Shown here: positions 21,984-31,187 of the stretch, one piece after another | Layout of the letters: every line of letters starts with the position of its first letter | Numbering within the stretch: position 1 is the first letter of the stretch | Source: Kitasatospora sp. DSM 101779 | GTDB taxonomy: Bacteria; Actinomycetota; Actinomycetes; Streptomycetales; Streptomycetaceae | DNA: 51,114 bases | Direction: 5' to 3' | Assembly: GCF_025655475.1 (NCBI RefSeq) | Contig: NZ_JAHTIK010000001.1 | Coordinates: forward strand, 2,174,309 to 2,225,422 | Translations under genes and position numbers: made by a program | Notes under the pieces: generated by a model | Database searches by the model: none | Told to the model about the DNA's origin: nothing | What the model saw: the letters and a program-made list of their open reading frames with translations, nothing else

Positions 21984-23812
21984 TGTGCGGAGTCACCGGC
22001 TGGGTCGACTGGGAGACCGACCTGCGCCACCAGGGGCACCTGCTGCGGGAGATGACCGCCACCCTGGCCTGCCGCGGCCCGGACGCGGACGGCGTCCGGC
22101 TGACCCGGCACGCCGCGATCGGCCACCGCCGGCTGTCGGTGATCGACCTGGACGGCGGCGCCCAGCCGCAGGCCGACGCCGAACCGCCCGGCGTGGTGCT
22201 CGGCTACAACGGCGAGCTGTACAACCACCGCGAGCTCCGTCGCGAACTCGAGTCTCTGGGGCAGGTGTTCCGTACCCGGTCGGACACCGAGGTGGTGCTC
22301 CGCGCCCATCTGCAGTGGGGCCGAGAGGCGCCGCGCCGCTTCAACGGGATCTTCGCGTACGCCCTGTGGGACGCCCGTACCGAGGAGCTGCTGCTCGTCC
22401 GCGACCACCTGGGCGTCAAGCCGCTGTACTGGCACGCGCACCGCAGCGGGGTTCTGTTCGGCTCCGAGCCGAAGGCGCTGCTCGCCAACCCGCTGCTGCC
22501 CGCCGAACTGGACGCCGAGGGCATCGCCGAACTGTTCGCGCTGCCGGCCGCGCCGACGCCGGGTCACGGACTGTTCCGCGGTCTGCGCGAGGTCCGGCCC
22601 GGTCACCTGGTCGCGGTCACCCGGCACGCCACCCGTGAACTGCGCTGGTGGGCGCTGGAGTCCCGGCCGCACCCGGACGGCGGGGTGGCCACCCGGGAGC
22701 GGGTCCGGTCGCTGCTCGCCGACGCGGTGGAACGCCAGCTGATCAGTGACGTCCCGCTGTGCACGCTGCTCTCCGGCGGTGTCGACTCCAGCGCCATCAC
22801 GGCGCTCGCCGCGGCCGCTCGGGAGCGGTCCGGCCAGGGCAAGATCACCAGCTTCTCGGTGGACTTCCCCGGCAGCGCCGACCGGACGCCCGACGCCTGG
22901 CGGACCACCCTGGACGCCCCGTACGTGCAGGCCGCGGCCGAGCACATCGGCACTCTGCACACCGCCGTCCTCGTCCCCGACGACGACCTGCTCGACGCCC
23001 GGGACGCCGTGCTCCGCGCCCGTGACAGACCCGGCTGGGGCGAGATGGACGCCTCGCTGCACCTGCTCTTCCGCGAGGTGCGCCGGCGCTCCACGGTGGC
23101 GCTCTCCGGCGAGGCCGCGGACGAGATCTTCGGCGGCTACCCGTACTTCCACGATCCGGGTGCGCTCGCCTCCGGTACCTTCCCCTGGCTGCACGGCCGC
23201 ACCACCCCGGCCGCGCTGCTTCGCCCCGAGGTGCGCGCCGCCGTCCGGCCCGAGGAGTACACCGCGGAGGCGTACCGCCGTTCGCTCGCCGAAGTGCCGA
23301 GGCTGGACGGCGAACCGGCGGCGGACGCGCGGGTGCGCGAGGTGTTCCACCTGGCGCTGACCCGCTGGCTGCCGCCGCTGCTGGACCGGGTCGACCGGGT
23401 GTCGATGTCCGTCGGGCTGGAGGTACGGGTGCCGTTCTGCGACCACCGCCTGGTCGAGTACCTGTGGAACGTGCCCTGGGCGCTCAAGGCCTCCGGCGGC
23501 CGGTCCAAGGGGCTGCTGCGCGACGCCGTCCGCGACCTGCTGCCGCCGCAGGTCGCCGAGCGGCCGAAGAGCGGCTACCCGTCCACCCCGGCCGTCCGCT
23601 ACACCGAGGTGCTCACCGACCGGGCGCGGGAACTGCTCGCCGACCCGAACGCCCCGGTCTTCGACCTGGTCGACCGGCAGGCCGTCCGCCGGCACCTCGC
23701 CGAGGGACGGCCGCTGCCGAGCCCGCGAACGGCGCCCAACCCCGTCGGCGGCCTGGACCACCTCGTCCAGGTCGACGAGTGGCTGCGCGCCTACCGGGTG
23801 GGGCTGCGATGA
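21983..23812 (+). CDS. Glutamine-hydrolysing asparagine synthetase-type amidotransferase
   Basis: A 609-residue AsnB-family enzyme with both halves complete. The class II glutaminase has nucleophile Cys2 after Met1 (MCGVTGWVDW), RGPDADG, HRRLSVIDL and YNGELYNH. The synthetase domain has the ATP-pyrophosphatase loop LLSGGVDSS near residue 262, then SGEAADEIFGGYPYF and VPFCDHRLVEYLW. It adenylates a carboxylate and amidates it with ammonia from Gln. Co-translation with a flavin reductase, HpaB-type oxygenase and methyltransferase implies that the acceptor is a pathway intermediate rather than only aspartate. That is inference; housekeeping asparagine synthesis cannot be excluded. It ends in an ATGA overlap. 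Confidence 0.93.
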   Translation: MCGVTGWVDWETDLRHQGHLLREMTATLACRGPDADGVRLTRHAAIGHRRLSVIDLDGGAQPQADAEPPGVVLGYNGELYNHRELRRELESLGQVFRTRSDTEVVLRAHLQWGREAPRRFNGIFAYALWDARTEELLLVRDHLGVKPLYWHAHRSGVLFGSEPKALLANPLLPAELDAEGIAELFALPAAPTPGHGLFRGLREVRPGHLVAVTRHATRELRWWALESRPHPDGGVATRERVRSLLADAVERQLISDVPLCTLLSGGVDSSAITALAAAARERSGQGKITSFSVDFPGSADRTPDAWRTTLDAPYVQAAAEHIGTLHTAVLVPDDDLLDARDAVLRARDRPGWGEMDASLHLLFREVRRRSTVALSGEAADEIFGGYPYFHDPGALASGTFPWLHGRTTPAALLRPEVRAAVRPEEYTAEAYRRSLAEVPRLDGEPAADARVREVFHLALTRWLPPLLDRVDRVSMSVGLEVRVPFCDHRLVEYLWNVPWALKASGGRSKGLLRDAVRDLLPPQVAERPKSGYPSTPAVRYTEVLTDRARELLADPNAPVFDLVDRQAVRRHLAEGRPLPSPRTAPNPVGGLDHLVQVDEWLRAYRVGLR

Positions 23813-24336
23813 GCGCCCCCGCCCGCCCCGCACCTGCTCCGGAGGAGGCCTTCCGGGCCGCCGCCCGGCACTGGACGACCGGCGTCGCGGTACTCACCAC
23901 TCACACCGGCGAGGAGGTGTTCGCCAAGACGGTCTCCTCGTTCTGCACCCTCTCACTGGACCCGCTGCTGGTCAGCGTGGCTGTCGCCCGGCACAGCCCG
24001 CTGGTGGCCGCGGTGCGCGGCAGCGGCCGGTTCGCCGTCTCGGTCCTGACGGCCCGCCAGCACCGCGTGGCCCGGCGGTTCGCCACGCCCGGCGCGGGCC
24101 GCGCACTCGGTTCCTTCACCGCCGTGCCGATGCGCGCCGAGGCCACCGGCGCGCCGGTGCTGGAGGCCGCGCTCGCCTGGTTCGACTGCCGGCTGCACGG
24201 CGTCCTGCCCGGCGGCGACCACGCCGTCCTGGTCGGCCGGGTCGCCGCCGCGGACGCCTCGCCCGGCGAGCCGCTGCTCTACCACGACGGCCAGTACCGC
24301 TCACTCGCCCATCGCTCACCTGGAGTTGGCGCATGA
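23809..24336 (+). CDS. Flavin reductase (HpaC-like) for the adjacent monooxygenase
   Basis: A 175-residue flavin-reductase-domain protein. AARHWTTGVAVLTTH and FAKTVSSFCTLSLDPLLVSVAVARHSPL match the FMN-binding split-barrel. The C-terminal HAVLVGRVAAADASPGEPLLYHDGQYRSL is typical of HpaC/VlmR-type reductases. It would supply FADH2 to the oxygenase encoded next. ATG 23809 overlaps the asparagine synthetase stop, and its own stop overlaps the HpaB start (ATGA both times), so the two components are made together. Confidence 0.92.
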   Translation: MSAPARPAPAPEEAFRAAARHWTTGVAVLTTHTGEEVFAKTVSSFCTLSLDPLLVSVAVARHSPLVAAVRGSGRFAVSVLTARQHRVARRFATPGAGRALGSFTAVPMRAEATGAPVLEAALAWFDCRLHGVLPGGDHAVLVGRVAAADASPGEPLLYHDGQYRSLAHRSPGVGA

Positions 24337-25805
24337 CCCTGCTCGACACCCCCGCCGCCGCGCGGGGCCTGCTCACCGGCGACCGGTACCGGGCGGAGCT
24401 CGACGACGGGCGCGAGCTCTACCTGGACGGCAAGCGGATCGGCAACCCCGCCGAGCATCCCGCCTTCGGCCCCGCGGCCGACGAACTCGCCCGCCTGATC
24501 GACCTGCAGCACGACCCCGAGCACCGCGAGCTGCTGACCTGGAAGGACCCGGAGACCGGGCTGCGGCTCGCCCGCGCCTACCAACCGCCCCGCACCCTGG
24601 ACGAGTTGCGCGTGCAGCGGCGCAGCGCCGAGTTCTGGCACGCGGAGGCGCTCGGCCAGCAGGGCCGCTCCCCCGCCTTCATGGCCTCGATCGCCGTCGG
24701 TGTGTACGACTTCCGGCACCGGCTGGCCGGCAACGACCCGCGGTTCGGCGCCAACGCCGAGGCGTGGTACCGGCACTGCGCCACCAACGACCTCGTCCTC
24801 TCGCACGCCCTCGGCGACCCGCAGATCGACCGCTCCGCCGACCCGGTGGACGAGCCCGACCTCGCGCTGCGCGTCCTGGAGGAGAACGAGCGCGGCATCG
24901 TGGTGCGCGGCGCCAAGCAGCTCACCACCCTGGCGCCGCTCGCCCACGAGGTGCTGGTCTACCTGTCGGCCTCGTTCGCGCAGCGCCGCGGCGAGCAGTT
25001 CGTGGTCTGGTTCGCCCTGCCGCTCAACACGCCGGGCCTGGTCACCCTGGCCCGCGAGCCGCTCGGCAGCGCCCCCTGGGGGCACGCCCACCCGCTCGGC
25101 GCCCGGTACGACGAGCAGGACGCCATGCTCTTCTTCGACGACGTGCTCGTCCCCTGGGACCGCGTGCTGCTGCTCCGCGACGCCGACCTCGCCCGGGTCG
25201 GACTCGGCCGGATCAACGCCTGGAGCGCGTACATCGGCCACGTCCGCTACCGGGAGCGGCTGCGCGCCCTGCTCGCCACCGCGACCCTGGTCGCCGAGTC
25301 GATCGGTGTGGACGGCTTCCGCAACGTCCAGGAGGACCTCGGCCGGCTCGCCGGGTACGCCGAGCTCACCGAGTACTTCCTGGACGCCGCCGAGGCCCGC
25401 GGCGGCGTCACCGACGGCGGCCTGTTCGCACCGGGCGACACCGCCGCCTCCCGGGTGTGGTCGGCCGAGGTCGCCGCCGACGCGGTCGCGATCGTCCGCA
25501 GGATCGGCGCCTCCGGCCTGCTGATGCAGCCCACCGCCGGCGATCTCGCCAACCCCCGGCTGCGCCCGCACCTCGACCGCTACATGCGCGGCCGCGGCAT
25601 CGACGCCGACCGCAAGTCCCGCCTGTTCCGGCTCGCCTGGGAACTCACCGGCGACGGCTTCGGCCAGCGCCAGGACCTCTACGAGTACGTGCACCGCGGC
25701 GACCTCGCCCGCAACCGGATCAACCTGTTCAAGCGCTACGACCAGAGCGCCGCCCGCGCGCGGCTGCTGCAGCTCGTCGACCAGCCCCAGGAGGCCCGCC
25801 CGTGA
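24333..25805 (+). CDS. HpaB-type FADH2-dependent monooxygenase
   Basis: A 490-residue protein of the 4-hydroxyphenylacetate 3-hydroxylase family. It starts with the family hallmark GDRYRAELDDGRELYLDGKRI followed by HPAFGPA, here quoted in parts. It then has EALGQQGRSPAFMAS in the active-site helix, ENERGIVVRGAKQLTTLAPLA, the flavin region and AMLFFDDVLVPWDRVLL. The C-terminal domain ends GDLARNRINLFKRYDQS. Members ortho-hydroxylate phenols (HpaB, SgcC, PvcC) or hydroxylate other substrates. With its own reductase beside it, the pair should be functional. The acceptor is unknown. Confidence 0.9.
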   Translation: MTLLDTPAAARGLLTGDRYRAELDDGRELYLDGKRIGNPAEHPAFGPAADELARLIDLQHDPEHRELLTWKDPETGLRLARAYQPPRTLDELRVQRRSAEFWHAEALGQQGRSPAFMASIAVGVYDFRHRLAGNDPRFGANAEAWYRHCATNDLVLSHALGDPQIDRSADPVDEPDLALRVLEENERGIVVRGAKQLTTLAPLAHEVLVYLSASFAQRRGEQFVVWFALPLNTPGLVTLAREPLGSAPWGHAHPLGARYDEQDAMLFFDDVLVPWDRVLLLRDADLARVGLGRINAWSAYIGHVRYRERLRALLATATLVAESIGVDGFRNVQEDLGRLAGYAELTEYFLDAAEARGGVTDGGLFAPGDTAASRVWSAEVAADAVAIVRRIGASGLLMQPTAGDLANPRLRPHLDRYMRGRGIDADRKSRLFRLAWELTGDGFGQRQDLYEYVHRGDLARNRINLFKRYDQSAARARLLQLVDQPQEARP

Positions 25806-26644
25806 CCGCGTCCGCCACCGAGATCCAGTCCCGCACCCTCGCCGGGTACGCCGACGCCAGCCGGCTCCGTCAGGTGCACGACCGCGACTGGGTCCTGGAC
25901 CGGCTCCCCGGGGAGCCGCAGATCCTGGTCGACCTCGGCAGTGGCATCGGCCAGTTGCTGCAGGCCGCCCTCGAACGCTTCCCGTCGATACGCCTCGCCG
26001 CCGGCCTGGAGCGCTCCGAGCACCGGATCGCCGAGGCCGCCGACCGCCTCCGCGCCCACGGCGCCCGGGTCGTCCTGCACCGGGCCGACCTCACCGACCC
26101 CGAACCCCTGCCGCTGCACCCGGACGCCGTCACCATGACGTCCGTCCTGCACTGGCTCTTCCCGTACGAGGAGCGGATCTTCGCCTGGGTGGCGGGCCGT
26201 CTCGCCCCGGGCGGGCGTTTCCTGCTCACCACCTACCACCCCGCCCGGGACGAGCACGGCTTCGGCGGCGAGGACGAGATCGTCCGCGAGGCGCTCGCCG
26301 CCCTCGGCACACCCCGTGCCGACGTGCCGGCGCTGTTCGCCCGCGAGGGCGTGCTGCCGATCGCCACCCGCACCCGTACCGTCGACGACCTGGCCGGCGT
26401 CCTGCGACCGCACCTCGCCGTCGCCGATCACCAGGAGCGGGACGCCGTGGTCACGGTGGAGAGCGCCGAGCAGTACGCGCACTTCCACGCCGCCACCTTC
26501 GGCGACTACTACAGCCGCCTCGTCCCCGCCGAACGGCGCGCCGACTTCTTCCGGGCCGTCGGCGAGGCCGCCCGGCAGCGGCAGGCCGACCGCGGCCACG
26601 TCAGCCGCATGCCCGTCCGGCTCTGGGAACTCACCACGCACTGA
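25802..26644 (+). CDS. Class I SAM-dependent methyltransferase
   Basis: A 280-residue Rossmann-fold methyltransferase. Motif I is ILVDLGSGIGQLLQ (about residues 41-54), motif II acidic residue in AAGLERSEHRI, motif IV region DAVTMTSVLHWLF and GRLAPGGRFLLTTYHPA. It could methylate an oxygen introduced by the HpaB-type oxygenase. GTG 25802 overlaps the preceding stop (GTGA). Last gene of the five-gene cluster, followed by a very strong terminator. Confidence 0.88.
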   Translation: MTASATEIQSRTLAGYADASRLRQVHDRDWVLDRLPGEPQILVDLGSGIGQLLQAALERFPSIRLAAGLERSEHRIAEAADRLRAHGARVVLHRADLTDPEPLPLHPDAVTMTSVLHWLFPYEERIFAWVAGRLAPGGRFLLTTYHPARDEHGFGGEDEIVREALAALGTPRADVPALFAREGVLPIATRTRTVDDLAGVLRPHLAVADHQERDAVVTVESAEQYAHFHAATFGDYYSRLVPAERRADFFRAVGEAARQRQADRGHVSRMPVRLWELTTH

Positions 26645-26658
26645 CCGGCCGTCACCAT

Positions 26659-26703
26659 GCCGCCGGCCGGCCGCCGCACCTCCCGCGGCGGCCGGCCGGC
26701 GGC
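26659..26703 (+). terminator. 19-bp-stem terminator closing the five-gene cluster
   Basis: GCCGCCGGCCGGCCGCCGC (26659-26677) pairs perfectly with 26685-26703 around a 7-base loop. It begins 15 bases after the methyltransferase stop. It separates the cluster from the MmyB-type regulator. Confidence 0.8.
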
Positions 26704-26749
26704 ACCTACGCTGTTCCCGACCGCACCGTCTCCGCCCGAGGAGCCCCAC

Positions 26750-27598
26750 GTGTCAACTCCCGCCGCGAGCCAGGAACTCGGCGCCTTCCTCCGCGCCCAC
26801 CGCGAGCTCCTCAAGCCCGTCGACGTCGGCCTCACCGCCACCGCCCGCCGCCGCACCCCCGGGCTGCGCCGCGAGGAGGTCGCCTCGCTCTCCGGCGTCG
26901 GCCTCGCCTGGTACACCTGGCTGGAACAGGGCCGGGTCACCGCCTCCCGGCAGGTGCTGGAGGCGGTCGCCCGCGCGCTGCGTCTCGACGCCGCCGGACT
27001 GCGCCACGCCTTGCGCCTCGCCGGCTACCACGAGTCGCCCGGGCCGGCGGACGCCGCCGACCGCGAGGGGCTCGCCGCGGCCGTCCGACCCGTCCTCGAC
27101 TCCTGGCCGGCCAGCCCGGCCGCCCTGCTCGACCGCCACTTCGACCTGCTCGGCTGGAACGCCGCCTGGTCCGCGCTCTGGGGCCCGCCCGAGGCCGTCC
27201 CCGCCGACCGCCGCAACCTCATGTGGCTGATGGCGGCCGACGGCCGGCTCCGCGGCGTCCTGCACGACTGGGAACCGCTCGCCATGAACGTCTTCCAGCA
27301 CTTCCGCGCCCAGGCCGGCCCCGCCCTCTCCGACCCCCGCACCGACGAGGTCTACCGCCACCTGGACGCCGACGCACCGGAGCTCCGCCACTGGTGGGGA
27401 TGCCACTCCGTGGCGGAGCTCACGGCCCGCACGGTCACCGTCGAACCGGCCGGCATCGGCCCGATCCGACTCACCCTCTCGTCCTTCCACCCGGTCGACG
27501 ACCCGACCGCCCTCGTCCTCCTCTTCACCCCCGCCGACCCCGCCGCCCGCACCCGCATGACGACCCTCACCGACCGCCCCCTCCGCCGCGCGGGCTGA
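26750..27598 (+). CDS. MmyB-type helix-turn-helix transcriptional regulator
   Basis: A 282-residue regulator from GTG 26750 (GAGGAG seven bases before). The XRE-type HTH shows the actinobacterial signature TPGLRREEVASLSGVGLAWYTWLEQGR, quoted as TPGLRREEVASLSGVG and WYTWLEQGR. The C-terminal PAS-like MmyB ligand domain has LLDRHFDLLGWNAAWSALW, NLMWLMAAD and LRHWWGCHSV. Relatives usually repress a nearby oxidoreductase or transporter. The convergent MFS exporter is the nearest candidate target; the overlapping five-gene cluster upstream is another. Confidence 0.92.
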   Translation: MSTPAASQELGAFLRAHRELLKPVDVGLTATARRRTPGLRREEVASLSGVGLAWYTWLEQGRVTASRQVLEAVARALRLDAAGLRHALRLAGYHESPGPADAADREGLAAAVRPVLDSWPASPAALLDRHFDLLGWNAAWSALWGPPEAVPADRRNLMWLMAADGRLRGVLHDWEPLAMNVFQHFRAQAGPALSDPRTDEVYRHLDADAPELRHWWGCHSVAELTARTVTVEPAGIGPIRLTLSSFHPVDDPTALVLLFTPADPAARTRMTTLTDRPLRRAG

Positions 27599-27701
27599 CC
27601 CGACGAGTGGGGGAGAACTGCGAGGTCCGGGACGGGTGACCCTGCCGAGCACGGCCGGACACGGCACCGACGGAGCAAGGCGCGCCTCAGCGCCCCCACC
27701 G

Positions 27702-28913
27702 CTACCGCTGCCGCCGCACCGCCCATCCCCCCGCCGCTGCCAGCAGTGCCAGCCCGATCCCCACCACGGCCGCCCCCACCGAGACGTCCACGAAGACCCC
27801 CACCGCCCAGGCCCCGACCCCCGTGCCCGCGTACATCGTCGAGGTCAGCCAGGCACTGGAGGTGGCCCGCAGCTCCGGGGCGACCGTCCCGGCCAGCGTC
27901 TGCTGGTCGGTCACGAAGCCGCCGGAGGCGAGGAACCACACCGCCACCCCGACGAGCGCGAGGACGATCCCCGGCCCGCCGACCGCCAGCCCGATGCCGG
28001 CCGCCAGCAGCAGCCCCCACAGCGGCAGCAGCGGCAGGCCGTCCCGCCCTGCGGCCCGTGCCCGGTCCCCGAGCCGCCCGCCGAGCAGCGACCCGACGAC
28101 GCTGCCGGCGCCGACCAGCACACCGACCAGTCCCAGCGCCTCCACCGACAGGTCGAACCGCTGCACCAGCACCGCCCCGAGGAAGGTGTACGCACCGAGG
28201 TTCGCCGCGTGGAAGACGGTGTTGACCAGCAGCGCCCGCCGCAGCGCGGGATCGGCCCAGCCGGCGAGCACGGCCCGTACCGCACTGGCACGCCCGCCCG
28301 CCGGCGCCTTACTCTCCCCCGCCGCGACCTGCTTCAGCAGCAGCGGCACGGCGGCGGCCGTCCCGACCGCGAGCGCCCAGAACGCCGAGCGCCACCCGGC
28401 CAGGCCGGCCAGGAACCCGCCGAGCGGCACGCCGACGACCTGGCCGGCCGAGAACAGCGCCATGCCGAGGCCGAGTGCGCGGCCACGGACGGCGTCCGGC
28501 GCGGTCTCCGCGATGTGCGCCCAGATCGCCGGTCCGGCCGCGGCGGCCGCCAGTCCGGCGACCGCGCGGGAGAGGACGAGCAGGGTCAGTCCGGTGGAGA
28601 GCGCCGCCGCGGCGTTGGACAGGACGAACAGCAGGGTCCCGACGACGAGCGTGCGCCGCCGTCCGAACCGGTCGCTGAGCAGCCCGAGGAAGGGTGCGGC
28701 CACCGCGTACACCAGCACGTACGCGGTGACGCTGGAGGCCGCGGCGGCCTCGCCGACGCGGATCGAGTCGGCGATCGTCGGCAGCAGCGGCGAGACCAGG
28801 AAGGTCTCGGTGCCGAACAGGAAGAGCAGCAGGAACACCCCGGCATAGCGCAGCCGGTCGAACGGCTGCGCCGCCGGCTCGGCACTCGGCGGCGACGCGG
28901 ACACACTGGTCAC
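27702..28913 (-). CDS. MFS transporter (12 TM, DHA1-like exporter)
   Basis: A 403-residue permease. The N-terminal helices contain FGTETFLVSPLLPTIADSIRVGEAAAASSVTAYVLVYAVAAPFLG in consecutive parts. Motif A is GLLSDRFGRRRTLVVG, and VGVPLGGFLAGLAGWRSAFWALA represents motif C. This is the layout of DHA1 drug or sugar exporters (Bcr/AraJ type). GTG 28913 is used. It is convergent with the MmyB-type regulator gene. The substrate is unknown; export of the five-gene cluster product is possible but not supported by co-transcription. Confidence 0.9.
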   Translation of the reverse strand: MTSVSASPPSAEPAAQPFDRLRYAGVFLLLFLFGTETFLVSPLLPTIADSIRVGEAAAASSVTAYVLVYAVAAPFLGLLSDRFGRRRTLVVGTLLFVLSNAAAALSTGLTLLVLSRAVAGLAAAAAGPAIWAHIAETAPDAVRGRALGLGMALFSAGQVVGVPLGGFLAGLAGWRSAFWALAVGTAAAVPLLLKQVAAGESKAPAGGRASAVRAVLAGWADPALRRALLVNTVFHAANLGAYTFLGAVLVQRFDLSVEALGLVGVLVGAGSVVGSLLGGRLGDRARAAGRDGLPLLPLWGLLLAAGIGLAVGGPGIVLALVGVAVWFLASGGFVTDQQTLAGTVAPELRATSSAWLTSTMYAGTGVGAWAVGVFVDVSVGAAVVGIGLALLAAAGGWAVRRQR

Positions 28914-29062
28914 GGCTTCTCACGCCCTTTCGGAACGTCACGGAACGGACAACGGCCGGGCCATCGTGTGCCGGTGCCGATGGGGGCAGCCAGACAGGCG
29001 ATCATCCTGTGACCGCCGCTCACAGGCTCCCGTGCGTCGGCGCCCCGTGGCAGGCTGGGGCG

Positions 29063-29848
29063 GTGGACGGATTCCTGGGGTGGGCCGCCCGGCTGGGCAC
29101 GGGCGAGGTGGTGGCGGGGGCGCTGCTGCTCAACATGGCGCTGTTCGGCACGGCGGTGGCCGCCGGGCAGGTACTGGTGCGGCGGTACGGGGACCGCCGG
29201 GTGGCCCCGGCGCCCGGCCCGGTGACCGGTGCGGAGGTCGCGCTGACGGTGGTCGCCCTGCTGATCAACAGCGGTGTGGGGGTGGCCGGGTGGGTGCTGT
29301 GGAAGGCGGGCCTGATCACCCTCTCGGCCTCGACGGGGCCGCGGGTCCTGCTCGAACTCCTGGCGTTCACCCTGGTCATGGACGTGCTGGCGTACGCGGC
29401 GCACTGGATCGCGCACCGGCGCCGGCTCTACCGGCTCGCCCACGAGCTCCACCACCGCTACCCGGATCCGCGGCCGTCGACGCTGTTCGTGCTGCACCCG
29501 CTGGAGGCGATGGGGTTCGGCGGTGCCTGGCTGGCGATCATGACGGTGTGGGAGCTGTCGGCACTCGCCGTCGGCGGGTTCGTCCTGCTCAACCTGGTGT
29601 TCGGCCTGCTCGGCCACCTCGGGGTGGAGCCGCTGCCCGCACGGATCCGCCGCCGGCCGGTGTTCCGCTGGGTGGCGCTGCCGATGTTCCACGTCGGCCA
29701 CCACCTCGACCCGGGCGTGAACTTCGGTTTCTACACCACTGCGTGGGACCGGCTGTTCGGCACCGTCGACCCGGCGTACGACCGGATGCGACACGCCGTC
29801 GACCCTGCCGCCGCCCGCCTGTCGGATGCCCTTCAATCACCGGCATGA
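29063..29848 (+). CDS. Sterol desaturase/fatty acid hydroxylase family membrane protein
   Basis: A ~261-residue di-iron membrane oxygenase-like protein. The His clusters of the family are present: HWIAHRRRLYRLAHELHHRYP (HxxxH and HxxHH, quoted as HWIAH and HELHH) and MFHVGHHLDPGVNFGF (HxxHH). They lie among four to five hydrophobic segments. Such enzymes hydroxylate or desaturate lipids or carotenoids. The start is uncertain: GTG 29063 fits the first helix but has only a weak ribosome site, and GTG 29009 is in frame. The stop overlaps the HIT gene start (ATGA). Confidence 0.88.
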   Translation: MDGFLGWAARLGTGEVVAGALLLNMALFGTAVAAGQVLVRRYGDRRVAPAPGPVTGAEVALTVVALLINSGVGVAGWVLWKAGLITLSASTGPRVLLELLAFTLVMDVLAYAAHWIAHRRRLYRLAHELHHRYPDPRPSTLFVLHPLEAMGFGGAWLAIMTVWELSALAVGGFVLLNLVFGLLGHLGVEPLPARIRRRPVFRWVALPMFHVGHHLDPGVNFGFYTTAWDRLFGTVDPAYDRMRHAVDPAAARLSDALQSPA

Positions 29849-30261
29849 GCTGCATCTTCTGCGCGGTCGTGGCCGGCGAGGCGGACACCCACCGGGTGTT
29901 CGAGGACGAGGCCGCGGTCGCCTTCCTGGACCACCGTCCGCTGTTCCCCGGCCACGTGCTGGTGGTGCCGCGGCGGCACGTGCCGACCCTGACCGACCTG
30001 CTGCCGGAGGAGATCGGGCCGTACTTCGCCCGCGTGCAGCGGATCGCGGCGGCGGTCGAGTCGGCGATGGCGGCGGCGGGGAGCTTCGTCGCCGAGAACA
30101 ACCGGATCAGCCAGTCGGTGCCGCACCTGCACGTCCACGTGGTGCCGCGCAATCCCAAGGACGGCCTGCGCGGCTTCTTCTGGCCCCGGACGCGCTACCG
30201 CGACGAGGCGCACGCCCGCGAGACGGCCGCCCTGATCGGCGCGGCGCTGGCCGCCGGCTGA
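29845..30261 (+). CDS. HIT family nucleotide hydrolase
   Basis: A 138-residue histidine-triad protein. It starts CIFCAVVAGE (the Cys pair often binds zinc), continues HRPLFPGHVLVVPRRHV, and has the catalytic triad HLHVHVVPR near residue 95. HIT proteins hydrolyse nucleotide phosphoramidates or dinucleoside polyphosphates through the central His. It is translationally coupled to the desaturase-like gene, perhaps only for expression. Confidence 0.92.
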   Translation: MSCIFCAVVAGEADTHRVFEDEAAVAFLDHRPLFPGHVLVVPRRHVPTLTDLLPEEIGPYFARVQRIAAAVESAMAAAGSFVAENNRISQSVPHLHVHVVPRNPKDGLRGFFWPRTRYRDEAHARETAALIGAALAAG

Positions 30262-30307
30262 CCGCGTCGGGGCGGGCCTGTCAGAGCGGTACGGCATGCT
30301 CCGGGAC

Positions 30308-30832
30308 ATGGACAAGCAGCAGTTCTGGGACCTGATCGAAGCAGCCCGCCGGCCGGACCCGGACGACGCCGAGGCCGTCGTCGGGCGGGCCACCGCCCTG
30401 CTCGCCGCCCGGGCCCGGCAGGAGATCCTCGCCGCACAGCAGTTGCTGTGGGACCTGATGGCGGAGTCGTACCGCGGCGACCTGTGGGGTGCCGCGTATC
30501 TGATCAACGGCGGTTGCTCGGACGACGGTTTCGACTACTTCCGCGGCTGGCTGATCGTCCAGGGACGCGAGGTCTTCGAGCGGGCCGTCGCCGGGCCGGA
30601 CTCGCTCGCCGAGCTGCCGTCCGTCCGCGAAGCAGCCGCGAAGCACGAGGACTTGGAGTGCGAGCACACGCTCGGCCTGGCCTGGGACGCCCATCTCGCC
30701 GCCACCGGCGAGCAGATGTCCGGCGACTGCTACACGATCGCCTACCCGGAGATCGCCTTCGGCTGGGACTTCGACGACGAGGAGGAGACCGTGCGGCGCC
30801 TTCCCCGGCTCGCGGCCCTGTACGGGGAGTGA
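30308..30832 (+). CDS. DUF4240 domain protein
   Basis: A 174-residue soluble protein with DUF4240 features: MDKQQFWDLIEAAR at the start, WDLMAESYRGDLWGAAYLINGGCSDDGFDYFRGWLIVQGREVFE in the middle (here summarised by GGCSDDGFDYFRGWLI), and CEHTLGLAWDAH later. Function is unknown; relatives are scattered and often lie near toxin-immunity-like genes, but no toxin is seen here. ATG 30308 is chosen because the family starts there; ATG 30296 is in frame. Confidence 0.85.
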   Translation: MDKQQFWDLIEAARRPDPDDAEAVVGRATALLAARARQEILAAQQLLWDLMAESYRGDLWGAAYLINGGCSDDGFDYFRGWLIVQGREVFERAVAGPDSLAELPSVREAAAKHEDLECEHTLGLAWDAHLAATGEQMSGDCYTIAYPEIAFGWDFDDEEETVRRLPRLAALYGE

Positions 30833-30916
30833 AGCCGGCATCCGCACCCAACACACGTGCCCGACACGCGCCTCGGCCACCGACTGCCCGCGACCGACCC
30901 CGCGCACAATGACGGT

Positions 30917-31090
30917 ATGACAGTTCCCTTGAAGTTCAGCGGGGCCTCGAAGAACCTGACCTTCGACGAACTGGAGAAGTTCGTCCAGGCCGCACGCAGG
31001 GCGGGGGCGGGCGGCAAGCAGCCCGTCACCGCCGTCGTCTCCACCACCGGCAAGCTCAAGCAGCTCCAGGTCTTCCTCGACGAGGAGTGA
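30917..31090 (+). CDS. Small conserved actinobacterial protein
   Basis: A 57-residue protein, [22 protein letters not shown] onward in parts, ending [12 protein letters not shown]. Acidic and soluble, it is predicted to form a short beta-alpha-beta unit. Codon use matches that of genes nearby, and the size matches small uncharacterised Streptomyces proteins. No motif is known. Confidence 0.65.
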   Translation: MTVPLKFSGASKNLTFDELEKFVQAARRAGAGGKQPVTAVVSTTGKLKQLQVFLDEE

Positions 31091-31187
31091 CCGGCCCGGG
31101 TGTTCGGGTGACCGGTTCAAGGCTGCGGGTCCGATCGGCGAGAATGGCCGGGTACCGACCACGTCCGCACCGAGGAGACGACGCACG

